In this document: positions 1-5,983 of the stretch, one piece after another | How the letters are laid out: every line of letters begins with the position of its first letter | Position numbering within the stretch: the first letter of the stretch is position 1 | Source: Rhodospira sp. | GTDB taxonomy: Bacteria; Pseudomonadota; Alphaproteobacteria; Rhodospirillales; Rhodospirillaceae | Reading direction: 5' to 3' | DNA length: 6,361 nt | NCBI GenBank assembly: GCA_028277295.1 | Contig: JANQGN010000171.1 | Coordinates: 1-6,361 of the forward strand | Position numbers and translations under genes: made by a program | The notes under the pieces: generated by a model | The model's input: only the letters and a program-made list of their open reading frames with translations | The model's database searches: none | What the model was told of the DNA's origin: nothing

Positions 1-164
1 CCGAGAGGGTCAGGACCATCGATGGAGATCCTTCGGTCGCTCCGCTTCCTCAGGATGAAGCCCTTAAAAAGTGAAAGTCCTCATCCTGAGCGTCCGCAGG
101 ACGCGAAGGATCTCCCTCGAATCCATGAAACCTTACAGATTGGTTATCTGAGTTCGGAGCCCTG
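1..164 (+). repeat. Element A, copy 1 (truncated at the window start): intergenic palindromic repeat
   Basis: This stretch aligns without gaps to the reverse complement of 2332-2495, with 11 mismatches in 164 positions (about 93% identity). It ends in GGAGCCCTG (156-164), the same terminal sequence found at both ends of the complete copy at 2332-2538. The ~43 bp that should precede position 1 are missing, so the copy is cut by the window edge. Inside, nested inverted repeats pair GGAGATCCTTCG (25-36) with CGAAGGATCTCC and CTCAGGATGA with TCATCCTGAG, predicting a long hairpin. CATCCTGAG/CGAAGGATC palindromes like these are, from memory, common in alphaproteobacterial intergenic DNA. A short open frame starting at 22 runs through it, but it is derived from the repeat and is not called as a gene. 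Confidence 0.9.
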
Positions 165-203
165 CCTGAACCGGCGGCACGTTTCATTTTGGCTTGGTCC
201 TGA

Positions 204-590
204 TTACCCCCGGCTACCTAGCGCCTGGGCCGCCTCGTCCATCAGGAACGGCGGGGCGTGAGGTGGGCAGCGCGGCAGCCCGCGCCACAGGTAGCCGCGC
301 ATGTCATAAAAGCAATGGGCCTGGGGCATCATGGCGTCTCGTGGACGCACGCGCCCGGGACAGCTCAGGTTGCCGGCCAGCAAACGGCCCCGGTCGTCGA
401 ACAGGCACAACATGACACGTGGTCCAGGGGGCGGCAGATAGCCCTGCGCCAGCGCCGGCGACGACCCGACGGGCCCGCCGCCGGCGGCGATCATCGGTCC
501 CATGGCCCCCAGCGCCAGGCAAAGGGCCACCGTCGCCGCCCGCCGCTGACGCCAGGCGTCCACCGAGCCGTGCCAGCGGACCTGGATCAT
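204..590 (-). CDS. Small secreted protein with a duplicated C-x14-C-P motif (unknown function)
   Basis: I do not recognise a named family. The 128-residue product starts at the ATG at 590-588, which overlaps the TGA of the transporter gene upstream in an ATGA arrangement (4 bp), so the two are probably translationally coupled. The N-terminus has a basic stretch (RQRR, residues 14-17), a hydrophobic core (about 19-36) and a likely signal peptidase site after PALA (45-48), giving a mature protein of about 80 residues for the periplasm or outside. The mature part has four cysteines (62, 77, 93, 108) in two matching units, C62-LFDDRG...-C77-P and C93-FYDMRG...-C108-P, sharing C-x2-D-x-RG-x-L-x2-G-x3-C-P. 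This suggests two small disulfide-closed hairpins. A longer reading starting at 791 in the same frame lies antisense-free within the transporter's coding region and is rejected. The gene ends in TAA just before element A. Coding status is fairly secure; the role is unknown. Confidence 0.7.
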   Translation of the reverse strand: MIQVRWHGSVDAWRQRRAATVALCLALGAMGPMIAAGGGPVGSSPALAQGYLPPPGPRVMLCLFDDRGRLLAGNLSCPGRVRPRDAMMPQAHCFYDMRGYLWRGLPRCPPHAPPFLMDEAAQALGSRG

Positions 591-1135
591 TGCGCCACCG
601 CTGGGTCGCGGCCGCGAACCAGAAGCCGGAAGGCCGGCAACAACAGCAGGGCGACGGTCACCTTGACCCCGAAATCGCCGATGCCCCAGCCGACCCAGGG
701 CAGGCCGGTGCCATAAAAGGCCAGGGTGAAGAACAGCGCCGTGTCCAGCGCGGAACCCAGCAGCGACGAGACCAGCGGCGGCAGCCACCACACACGGTCG
801 CGTAGCCGGTCAAACACCTGAATGTCCAGGGTCTGCGCGATCAGGAAGGCACTGCCCGAGGCCAGGGCAATGCGCGGCGAGGCCAGCACGATGGACAGCA
901 CCACGGCCAGCGCGAACCCCACATACACAACCCGTCGCGCCGACTGGGGTCCGAACCGACGGTTGGTGACGTCGGTCACCAGGAAGGCCACGGGGTAGGT
1001 CAGCGCTCCCCAGGTCAACCAGTCATTGATGGGGTAGCCGACCAGGATGTTGGAGGCCACCACCACCACCGCCATGGCGAGGACGGGCATCGCCAGGGGG
1101 CGCCAGGACCAGGAAAGGCTGCGGGTCTGTGCCAT
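587..1135 (-). CDS. yhhQ: Queuosine precursor transporter, YhhQ/VUT family (DUF165)
   Basis: Predicted inner-membrane protein of 182 residues that, by family, imports queuosine precursors (preQ0/preQ1) for tRNA modification. Recognisable family stretches are ASNILVG (27-33), an LTWGALTYP segment (40-48), TDVTNRRFG (54-62) followed by ARR, and ALASGSAFLIAQ (90-101) leading into a D-IQVFDRLRDR segment, then a final helix pair (about 121-140 and 153-173). Five to six hydrophobic segments can be seen. It is somewhat shorter than E. coli YhhQ (about 220 residues), as if trimmed at the ends. The start at 1135 is chosen because homology begins soon after it and AGAGGA lies about 12 bases upstream; the open frame continues to 1462 but the added residues are low-complexity, Arg/Pro-rich and overlap the next gene. 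The stop overlaps the start of the downstream secreted protein. No preQ1 riboswitch could be recognised in the leader. Confidence 0.88.
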   Translation of the reverse strand: MAQTRSLSWSWRPLAMPVLAMAVVVVASNILVGYPINDWLTWGALTYPVAFLVTDVTNRRFGPQSARRVVYVGFALAVVLSIVLASPRIALASGSAFLIAQTLDIQVFDRLRDRVWWLPPLVSSLLGSALDTALFFTLAFYGTGLPWVGWGIGDFGVKVTVALLLLPAFRLLVRGRDPAVAQ

Positions 1136-1301
1136 GCCGGGGGGTGTTCCTCTGTTGTGGGGCCGATGGCGTCGGACCGAGGGGCACCGATGTGGTGTCG
1201 CGCGCGGACAGCGGGCCCCGCCGGGCGCGGCCACGCGCGCCACGCGACATCCGACCAGCCGTTTGATGTCCCATACCTTTATGACCGCTTCGTGGCGCCC
1301 G

Positions 1302-1320
1302 CCGCGCCGACCCGGCGCGG
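1302..1320 (-). terminator. Perfect GC hairpin just after the small winged-helix gene; possible terminator or RNA-end stabiliser
   Basis: CCGCGCCG (1302-1309) and CGGCGCGG (1313-1320) form a perfect 8-bp stem with a 3-base loop. On the minus strand it starts about 5 bases after the TAG stop at 1328-1326. No T-run follows, so it is not a classic intrinsic terminator. It may terminate weakly or protect the 3' end of the moaB-side transcript, in which case the downstream transporter gene would need its own promoter in the 1136-1301 gap. Confidence 0.35.
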
Positions 1321-1325
1321 GTCCT

Positions 1326-1616
1326 CTATGGGGTGTCGCGAGGCTGGTCCGGGGTGCTCCCTTCGGCGGGGCCCTCCTTGGCGTGGGCGATGACGCGCCC
1401 GGGCGGGCGCAGGGTGACCTTGTACACGCCGGGGCTAATCTCCTTGGTCTCCACCCAACCATGCTGTTCGCACTCTCGCAAGGTCCGCCGCAGGATGCAG
1501 TCCGGCGCCACGTTGGTCACGGCGATGTCGCCGGACATGGCCACCAGTTGGAGCAGGAGACGTTGCTGCGGCAGCACGGTGACCGCGTTGGACGAGGCGG
1601 CGTTCAGGGAAGCCAT
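1326..1616 (-). CDS. Small protein with a probable winged helix-turn-helix fold (unknown function)
   Basis: Not recognised as a named gene. The 96-residue product reads as a compact winged-helix domain: a first helix around LPQQRLLLQLVAMSG (15-29), then a short strand and turn (DIAVTNVAP), a probable recognition helix (about residues 38-52, CILRRTLRECEQHGW), and a wing-like hairpin (VETKEISPGVYKVTLRPPGR, about 53-72). A charged, probably disordered tail follows (KEGPAEGSTPDQPRDTP). The ATG at 1616 is chosen because AAAGGA precedes it by about 12 bases; a GTG at 1655 would add 13 residues (RRPHKGP-rich) without domain content. It lies 60 bp after moaB on the same strand. Such small wHTH proteins may bind DNA or only proteins, and no target can be read from the sequence. 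Coding is likely from the regular secondary-structure pattern. Confidence 0.65.
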   Translation of the reverse strand: MASLNAASSNAVTVLPQQRLLLQLVAMSGDIAVTNVAPDCILRRTLRECEQHGWVETKEISPGVYKVTLRPPGRVIAHAKEGPAEGSTPDQPRDTP

Positions 1617-1676
1617 GGGAACAAGGGGTCCTTTGTGCGGGCGGCGGAAGATCACAAGACGATGGTCAGGGGGCGT

Positions 1677-2231
1677 TCAGGAGGCGGCCCTGGGGCCGGC
1701 CAGATGCTCGCACAGGCGCGGCATCAACTCGACGAAGTTGCAGGGTCGATAGCGGCTATCCAGCTGGGTAACCAGGATGGAGTCCCAGGCGTCCTTGCAG
1801 GCCCCCGTCGAGCCCGGCAGGGCAAACAGGTAGGTCCCTCCTGCCACCCCGGCCAGGGCCCGGGACTGAATGGTCGAGGTGCCGATGCTCTGGTAGCTGA
1901 GCATGCGGAACAGTTCCCCGAAGCCAGGGATATCCTTATCCACCACGCGGGCAACGGCTTCCGGGGTGACGTCGCGGCCGGTGACGCCGGTGCCGCCCGT
2001 GGAGATCACCGCGTCCACCCCCGGGTCGGCGATCCAGGCGCGCAGTTGGGCCTCGATGAGGTCGGCCTCGTCGCGCACCAAGGCGCGGTCGGCCAGGACA
2101 TGGCCGGCGGCCGTCAGGCGCGACACCAGCAGGTCGCCGCTGCGGTCCTCGGCCAGGGTGCGGCTGTCGGAAACCGTGAGCACCGCCAGGCGCACCGGCA
2201 GGAAGGGCAGAGATGGGTCGACGCCGGCCAT
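1677..2231 (-). CDS. moaB: Molybdenum cofactor biosynthesis protein MoaB (MogA/MoaB family)
   Basis: Cytoplasmic 184-residue protein of the MoaB/MogA molybdopterin-binding family, which adenylylates molybdopterin before molybdenum insertion, or does so in organisms lacking MogA. Family hallmarks in order: AVLTVSDSR (16-24), DRSGDLL (29-35), the phosphate/pterin-binding ISTGGTGVTGRDVTPEA (76-92), the IPGFGELFRMLSY region (101-113), and LPGSTGACKDAWD (138-150), including the conserved Lys and Asp near the active site. The length is normal for the family. The ATG at 2231 has a good AGGAG about 7 bases upstream. The open frame extends to 2507, but that extension is read through element A and is not protein. 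MoaB versus MogA cannot be fully separated by eye; overall length and the IPGFGELFR/PGSTGACKDAW forms favour MoaB. Confidence 0.93.
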   Translation of the reverse strand: MAGVDPSLPFLPVRLAVLTVSDSRTLAEDRSGDLLVSRLTAAGHVLADRALVRDEADLIEAQLRAWIADPGVDAVISTGGTGVTGRDVTPEAVARVVDKDIPGFGELFRMLSYQSIGTSTIQSRALAGVAGGTYLFALPGSTGACKDAWDSILVTQLDSRYRPCNFVELMPRLCEHLAGPRAAS

Positions 2232-2285
2232 GGCGGCTCCTGCGGACGGTGGAGAGATGAATGGGACCATGATCGCGTGGCGATC

Positions 2286-2314
2286 AGCGTACCCTGGGTC
2301 GGCCGCCATGACAA
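2286..2314 (-). promoter_or_regulatory. Candidate sigma70-type promoter for moaB
   Basis: On the minus strand TTGTCA (2314-2309) is followed after exactly 17 bases by TACGCT (2291-2286), about 55 bases ahead of the moaB start. The -35 match is 5 of 6, but the -10 match is only 3 of 6. It sits between the end of element A and moaB, where a promoter is needed because no gene on the same strand lies close upstream. This is a sequence match only. Confidence 0.3.
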
Positions 2315-2331
2315 ACCGCCCTGACGCAGCC

Positions 2332-2538
2332 CAGGGCTCCGACCTCGGATGACCGGTCTGTAAGGGTCCATGGGTCCGAGGGAGATCCTTCGCGTCCCGC
2401 GGACGCTCAGGATGAGGACTTTCACTTTTTAAGGGCTTCATCCTGAGGAAGCGAAGCGACCGAAGGATCTCCATCGATGGTCCTGACCCTCTCGGATCGT
2501 GACCCATGAACGATCGTCCATCCGGGTTCGGAGCCCTG
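2332..2538 (-). repeat. Element A, copy 2 (complete, 207 bp) with terminal inverted repeats
   Basis: The two ends are inverted copies: CAGGGCTCCGACCTCGGATG at 2332-2351 faces, in reverse complement, CAGGGCTCCGAACCCGGATG at 2538-2519, differing at two positions. Inside lie the nested palindromes GGAGATCCTTCG/CGAAGGATCTCC and CTCAGGATGA/TCATCCTGAG around a loop with a TTTTTAAG core. The whole element can fold as one long interrupted hairpin. Bases 2332-2495 match copy 1 in inverted orientation at about 93%. The part at 2496-2538 matches the left arm of copy 3 (from 5984), which shows that it belongs to the element. It encodes no protein, and no clear target duplication is seen (flanks GCAGC-C and TAAAG). 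It is placed between the 3' end of the ABC transporter operon and the moaB promoter region. Confidence 0.88.
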
Positions 2539-2706
2539 TAAAGTTGGCGCCGCGCGTTGGAGACGGCGCTCGACCTCGGTCGATCGTCTCGACAAGTGGC
2601 CGTCGCTCGGTCAACTGGTGTCGGTCAGCGGGTGGCGGGGGCGTTCGCGCGCTCACGCGGCCGAGACACCCAAGCGTATCGGCCTGGCGGCTGAGCGGTC
2701 AGCCCA
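2539..2706. other. Non-coding spacer between element A and the ATPase gene
   Basis: These 168 bases hold no convincing gene on either strand. The short open frames that cross it have no domain content and run into element A or into the antisense of the ATPase gene. Apart from the hairpin at its right end I see only small local palindromes such as CGACC-TC-GGTCG near 2571. Confidence 0.5.
2689..2704 (-). terminator. Hairpin directly after the ATPase stop codon; possible operon-end terminator
   Basis: GGCTGA (2689-2694) and TCAGCC (2699-2704) make a perfect 6-bp stem with a GCGG loop, beginning two bases past the TGA at 2709-2707. There is no T-run after it on the minus strand, so it would be Rho-assisted or an mRNA-stabilising structure rather than a classic terminator. 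Its position at the end of the three-gene operon is the main support. Confidence 0.35.
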
Positions 2707-3807
2707 TCACAGGGGCGGCAATCTGGCCTCCGGGCCGCCCGTGCCGGACCGATCCAGGTTGGGCCGTTCGATGGCCCGCAGGATCTCGGGCAGGCCGACC
2801 GAGCCCACCACGCCCCGCCCGTCCCCGTTGATCACCGGTCGACGGCCCGAGGGATCCTCGTGAAAGAAGGTCAGGGCCTCTTCCAACGTGCTGGACAGCG
2901 GCAGCAGCGGCCCGCGCGCGCCATTGATTGCCCCATCCATCACCGCCTTGACCCGCAAGACCCTGGCGCGGTTGATGTCGCGCACGAAGTCGGCCACGTA
3001 GGCATCGGCGGGCTTCAGCACGATCTCGGGCGTCGTTCCCTCCTGAATGACCTGGCCGTCCCGCAGGATGGTGATGCGGTCACCCAGCCTGAGGGCCTCG
3101 TCCAGGTCATGAGTGATGAACAGAATGGTCTTCTTGAGGTCCGCTTGAAGGCGCAGCAACACGTCCTGCATGTCGGTGCGGATAAGCGGATCGAGCGCAG
3201 AAAACGCCTCGTCCATCAGAAGGATATCGGCGTCCGTCGCCAGCGCCCGGGCCAGGCCAACGCGCTGCTGCATGCCGCCCGAGAGTTGCGCGGGGTAGCG
3301 ATCCTCGAAACCCGCAAGACCGACTCTCTCCACCCAGCCCAGAGCGCACACCTCTGCCTTGGCGCGCGGCACTCCCTGCACGCGAAGGCCATAGGCCACG
3401 TTGCCCAAGACCGTTCGGTGGGGATGCAGCGCGAAACGCTGAAACACCATGCTTGCCCGCCGGCGGCGGAAGGCGCGCAGGTCCCGTGCCGAGAAAGCCG
3501 TGATGTCGGTGCCGTCGACCAGAACGCACCCGGCGGTGGGCTCGATCAGGCGATTGATGTGGCGGATCAGGGTGGACTTGCCGCAGCCGGACAGCCCCAT
3601 GACCACGTGTACGTGCCCCGCGCGAACGTCCATGGTCACCGGCCCAAGACCCAACACGTGGCCGTACAGTTCCAGCAATTCGGCCTTGCCGAGACCGTCC
3701 CGCACCAACGGAACCATGGCGGCTGGGTGGGGCCCAAAGACCTTGATCAGGTCGCGGACGGCGATTTTCACGCCGTTGGCGCTGGTCTCGCCCTCAGGGC
3801 TGCTCAT
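2707..3807 (-). CDS. proV: Glycine betaine/proline-type ABC importer, ATP-binding subunit (ProV/OpuAA-like)
   Basis: Cytoplasmic ATPase of 366 residues that powers the importer formed with the two genes upstream. Walker A GLSGCGKST (71-79), Q-loop VFQRF (121-125), signature LSGGMQQR (175-182), Walker B ILLMDEAFSALD (195-206) and the switch histidine ITHD (231-234) are all intact. The N-terminus has the ProV-type insertion before Walker A (an LIKVFG motif then a Gly/Leu-rich stretch). After the nucleotide-binding domain there is a C-terminal region (about 285-348) resembling one CBS motif (LPLSSTLEEALTFF, RRPVINGDGRGVVGSVGLPEILRAI), where many ProV/OpuAA proteins have a pair. CBS domains sense ionic strength in OpuA, so osmotic gating is possible but unproven. 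The ATG at 3807 is chosen over one at 3834 because AAAGG lies 7 bases upstream; it overlaps the permease stop by 14 bp, implying coupled translation. Confidence 0.92.
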   Translation of the reverse strand: MSSPEGETSANGVKIAVRDLIKVFGPHPAAMVPLVRDGLGKAELLELYGHVLGLGPVTMDVRAGHVHVVMGLSGCGKSTLIRHINRLIEPTAGCVLVDGTDITAFSARDLRAFRRRRASMVFQRFALHPHRTVLGNVAYGLRVQGVPRAKAEVCALGWVERVGLAGFEDRYPAQLSGGMQQRVGLARALATDADILLMDEAFSALDPLIRTDMQDVLLRLQADLKKTILFITHDLDEALRLGDRITILRDGQVIQEGTTPEIVLKPADAYVADFVRDINRARVLRVKAVMDGAINGARGPLLPLSSTLEEALTFFHEDPSGRRPVINGDGRGVVGSVGLPEILRAIERPNLDRSGTGGPEARLPPL

Positions 3808-4687
3808 CTCGGAACCTTTGCAGGCGGCGACCATAGGCCTGGGTCACCCGATCAAACAGAATAGCCAGCATCACCACCGCCAGACCGTTCAGGAGCCCCA
3901 TGGCGAAGTACTGGTTGGTGACGGCGCGCAAGACCGGTTGCCCCAGTCCCTTCACCCCGATCATGGAGGCCACCACCACCATGGCCAGGGCCATCATGAT
4001 GGTCTGGTTGACCCCGGCCATGATGTTGGGCATGGCCAGCGGGATTTGTACCCCCCACAGGCGTTGCCAGGGACTGGCGCCAAAGGCGTCGGTGGCCTCC
4101 AGGACCTCCTTGTCCACCAGGCGGATCCCCAGGTCGGTGAGGCGGATGACCGGGGGAATGGCGTAAATCACCACGGCCAGAAGGCCCGGCACCTTGCCCA
4201 GGCCCAGCAGCATGACCACCGGGATCAGGTAGACGAAGCTGGGCATGGTCTGCATCACGTCCAGCACCGGCACCATGGCGGCCTTCAATCGGTCGGAACG
4301 GGACAACAGAATGCCGATGGGAATGCCCACCATCACGGCGATCAGGGTGCACACCGAGATCATGGCCATGGTGCGCATGGTGTCGTCCCACATGCCCAGA
4401 TAGCCAATGGCCAGGAACGAGCCCACCACCAGGGCCACCAGACGCCATCCCCCGCTGGCCCCCCAGGCGAGTGCGGCGACGATCCCGATCACCAGCCACC
4501 AAGGTGTATCCAGTAGACGCTGCTCGAACCAGACCATGATGCGAAGCAAGGGGTTAAAGGCATCCTCGATCGCCGCGCCGTAGGTGCGGGTGAACGCCCT
4601 ATAGGCCTCGTCGATGGCACGATTGACCGCGCGCAAGGAGTCCGGGTCCATGGCCGGGAACTCGACCGACCAGTTGGTGTCCGCCAT
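3794..4687 (-). CDS. proW: Glycine betaine/proline-type ABC importer, permease subunit (ProW-like)
   Basis: Integral inner-membrane subunit of 297 residues that forms the translocation path. A soluble N-terminal segment (1-60) with an amphipathic, proline-limited stretch precedes hydrophobic helices at about 63-78, 82-98, 105-128, 138-165, 168-182, 224-245 and 263-280. The BPD_transp_1 core shows IGILLSRSDRL, MQTMPSFVYLIPVVMLLGLG (146-164), and the EAA coupling motif EATDAFGASPWQRLWGVQIP (197-216), which docks on the ATPase. These are typical ProW/OpuAB forms. The ATG at 4687 (MADTNW) is chosen because GGGAG lies about 10 bases upstream; an in-frame ATG at 4705 would add six residues, and the open frame to 4828 overlaps the binding-protein gene and is unlikely. 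It lies 86 bp after that gene and overlaps the ATPase gene by 14 bp. Confidence 0.91.
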   Translation of the reverse strand: MADTNWSVEFPAMDPDSLRAVNRAIDEAYRAFTRTYGAAIEDAFNPLLRIMVWFEQRLLDTPWWLVIGIVAALAWGASGGWRLVALVVGSFLAIGYLGMWDDTMRTMAMISVCTLIAVMVGIPIGILLSRSDRLKAAMVPVLDVMQTMPSFVYLIPVVMLLGLGKVPGLLAVVIYAIPPVIRLTDLGIRLVDKEVLEATDAFGASPWQRLWGVQIPLAMPNIMAGVNQTIMMALAMVVVASMIGVKGLGQPVLRAVTNQYFAMGLLNGLAVVMLAILFDRVTQAYGRRLQRFRDEQP

Positions 4688-4726
4688 GGTCCGGGTGCTC
4701 CCCATCACCGTGAAAGCCTCGGGTGG

Positions 4727-4748
4727 CGCTCGCCCTCCGGAGAGAGCG
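4727..4748 (-). promoter_or_regulatory. Small hairpin between binding-protein and permease genes
   Basis: CGCTC (4727-4731) pairs with GAGCG (4744-4748) around a loop that contains the self-complementary TCCGGA. Structures in this position in ABC importer operons often hold back RNA decay or transcription so that the binding protein is made in excess over the membrane parts. The stem is short, so the call is tentative. Confidence 0.25.
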
Positions 4749-4773
4749 AACACGCCAAACGACCCGGCCGGAT

Positions 4774-5781
4774 CTACAAGGAGCTCTTGACCCTGTCGGC
4801 CACCTCCGCCGGCACCCATGCGGTCCACAGCTCCGGATAGGTTTCGAGGAAATACAGAGCCGCGTCCTCGGCCGTGGCCTGGTTGTCCTCCTGCCAGGCC
4901 AGCACCGCGTTGATCACGTCGCTGGGAATGGACACGCTGGAGACGAAGCCATACGCCTCCGGTGCGTCTTCGGCGAAGCGTGTCGTGACGACGGTCAGGA
5001 TATCCGAGGCCGGGTACATGTTGGGCTTGGGATCGTCACAATCGGTGCTGGTCACGCAATCCCAGGTCTCCGGGTCATGCGTCATGCCGCCCAACATGAC
5101 CATGTCGTACTTGCCGAGCACGGCCGTGGGCGAGAAGTAGTAGGCGAAGATCGGCTCCTCGCGCTCGTATGCCTTGGCGATCGCCCCCGCCAGGCCAGGG
5201 CCGGAGCCGGGATCAAACATCGTGAAGCCGGCCTCGTCCAGACCGTATGCCTTGAACAGGTTCTCGTTGACGATCTGGCACTGCCAACCCGAGGGACATG
5301 TGTAGAAGCGGCCCTTGCCTGGCTCCTCCGGATCGGGAAACAGGGCCGCGTTGGCCTTGATCCCCTCGATGGTCGCCAAGTCCGGTTGGGCCGCCACCAT
5401 GTATTCGGGCACGAACCAGCCTTCCTGCCCACCATCCGACAGGGTCTTGGTGGCCACCACCAGGCGTCCCTCGGCCTCCGCATTGGCAATGATGTCCTTG
5501 GCCGCGTTGGGCCAAATCTCGGGCGCCAGGTCCGGTTCGCTCTTTTCCGTCATCGAGGTGATGGTCGGTACCGTGTCTCCCGGCACCAACTCGGCATCAC
5601 AACCGTATCCCTTACGCAGGATCACCGCTTCCATGTGGGCCAGCATGGCGGCCGAGTTCCAGGACATCTCGGCGATGGTCACACGCCCGCACGTGTCGGC
5701 CGCCAGGGCCGCCGAGGACAGTGTCACGGCGGCCAGCGCCGCGGTCACCGCGGACGCGGTGCCAGCGATCAGCGTTTTCAT
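4774..5781 (-). CDS. proX: Glycine betaine/proline-type ABC importer, periplasmic substrate-binding protein (ProX/OpuAC-like)
   Basis: Secreted 335-residue binding protein that captures the substrate and delivers it to the permease. A clear signal peptide runs to ALA (25-27), so the mature protein starts at ADTCG. The OpuAC-type fold is shown by VTIAEMSWNSAA (34-45), LVPGDTVPTITSMTEKSEPDLAPEIW (65-90), GWFVPEYM (121-128), NENLFKAYGL (172-181), FAYYFSPTAVLGKYDMVML (212-230) and WQEDNQATAEDAALYFLETYPELWTAWV near the end. Aromatic residues W41, W90, W122 and Y214/Y215 are candidates for the cation-pi cage that binds quaternary ammonium groups. There are six cysteines in the mature protein (31, 61, 162, 168, 242, 248), consistent with up to three disulfides. 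The exact ligand (betaine, proline betaine, choline or proline) cannot be read from sequence. The start ATG at 5781 has only a weak AGGGA about 12 bases upstream. First gene of the operon. Confidence 0.91.
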   Translation of the reverse strand: MKTLIAGTASAVTAALAAVTLSSAALAADTCGRVTIAEMSWNSAAMLAHMEAVILRKGYGCDAELVPGDTVPTITSMTEKSEPDLAPEIWPNAAKDIIANAEAEGRLVVATKTLSDGGQEGWFVPEYMVAAQPDLATIEGIKANAALFPDPEEPGKGRFYTCPSGWQCQIVNENLFKAYGLDEAGFTMFDPGSGPGLAGAIAKAYEREEPIFAYYFSPTAVLGKYDMVMLGGMTHDPETWDCVTSTDCDDPKPNMYPASDILTVVTTRFAEDAPEAYGFVSSVSIPSDVINAVLAWQEDNQATAEDAALYFLETYPELWTAWVPAEVADRVKSSL

Positions 5782-5983
5782 GATGGACGGGTCCCTGTTC
5801 CGGTGGTTCGTGTCAGGTGGAGCGGCCGAGGGGCACGCAGGAGGTCCACGGGAGCACGAGCCGGCGCCGTCCGGCTGGCGACGCAGGGGACGGCGGGCGG
5901 TCCGCGCGGCGGCTGGAGCCGCTCGACGGCCCAGTCAGGGTAACGGCGCGGGTCGCCCGATGCCAACCCCTTCCAGGATCAAC
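5782..5983. other. Upstream region of the ABC importer operon
   Basis: About 200 bases without a gene; open frames across it are GC-rich, Arg/Pro/Gly-rich shadows. It must carry the operon's promoter and leader, but no confident -35/-10 pair stands out (TTGGCA with TTACCC 17 bases later on the minus strand is the best I found and has a poor -10). A hairpin pairs AGCCGG (5859-5864) with CCGGCT (5871-5876). From 5984 rightwards the sequence is element A. Confidence 0.45.

Noticed and set aside
22..261. 79-residue open frame at the left end
   Set aside because: It lies mostly within element A; the identical peptide start recurs in the inverted copy upstream of moaB, so conservation is that of the DNA repeat, not of a protein.
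1136..1301. Possible preQ1 riboswitch before the queuosine precursor transporter
   Set aside because: Expected on biological grounds, but I could not find the preQ1-I, -II or -III core motifs or an A-rich tail. A covariance-model search would be decisive.
1047..2324. 425-codon plus-strand open frame
   Set aside because: Antisense to moaB, the winged-helix gene and part of yhhQ. Its translation is His/Gly/Ala-rich without domains, whereas the minus-strand frames show family motifs.
2860..4516. Two long plus-strand open frames (2860-3864 and 3449-4516)
   Set aside because: Antisense to the ATPase and permease genes, whose Walker, signature and EAA motifs are intact. The plus-strand products are His/Gln/Gly-rich shadows.
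4723..5943. 406-codon plus-strand open frame
   Set aside because: Exact antisense shadow of the binding-protein gene in high-GC DNA; no recognisable motifs.
5908..5983. TTGGCA-17-TTACCC as a promoter of the importer operon
   Set aside because: The -10 half matches too poorly to call in GC-rich DNA.
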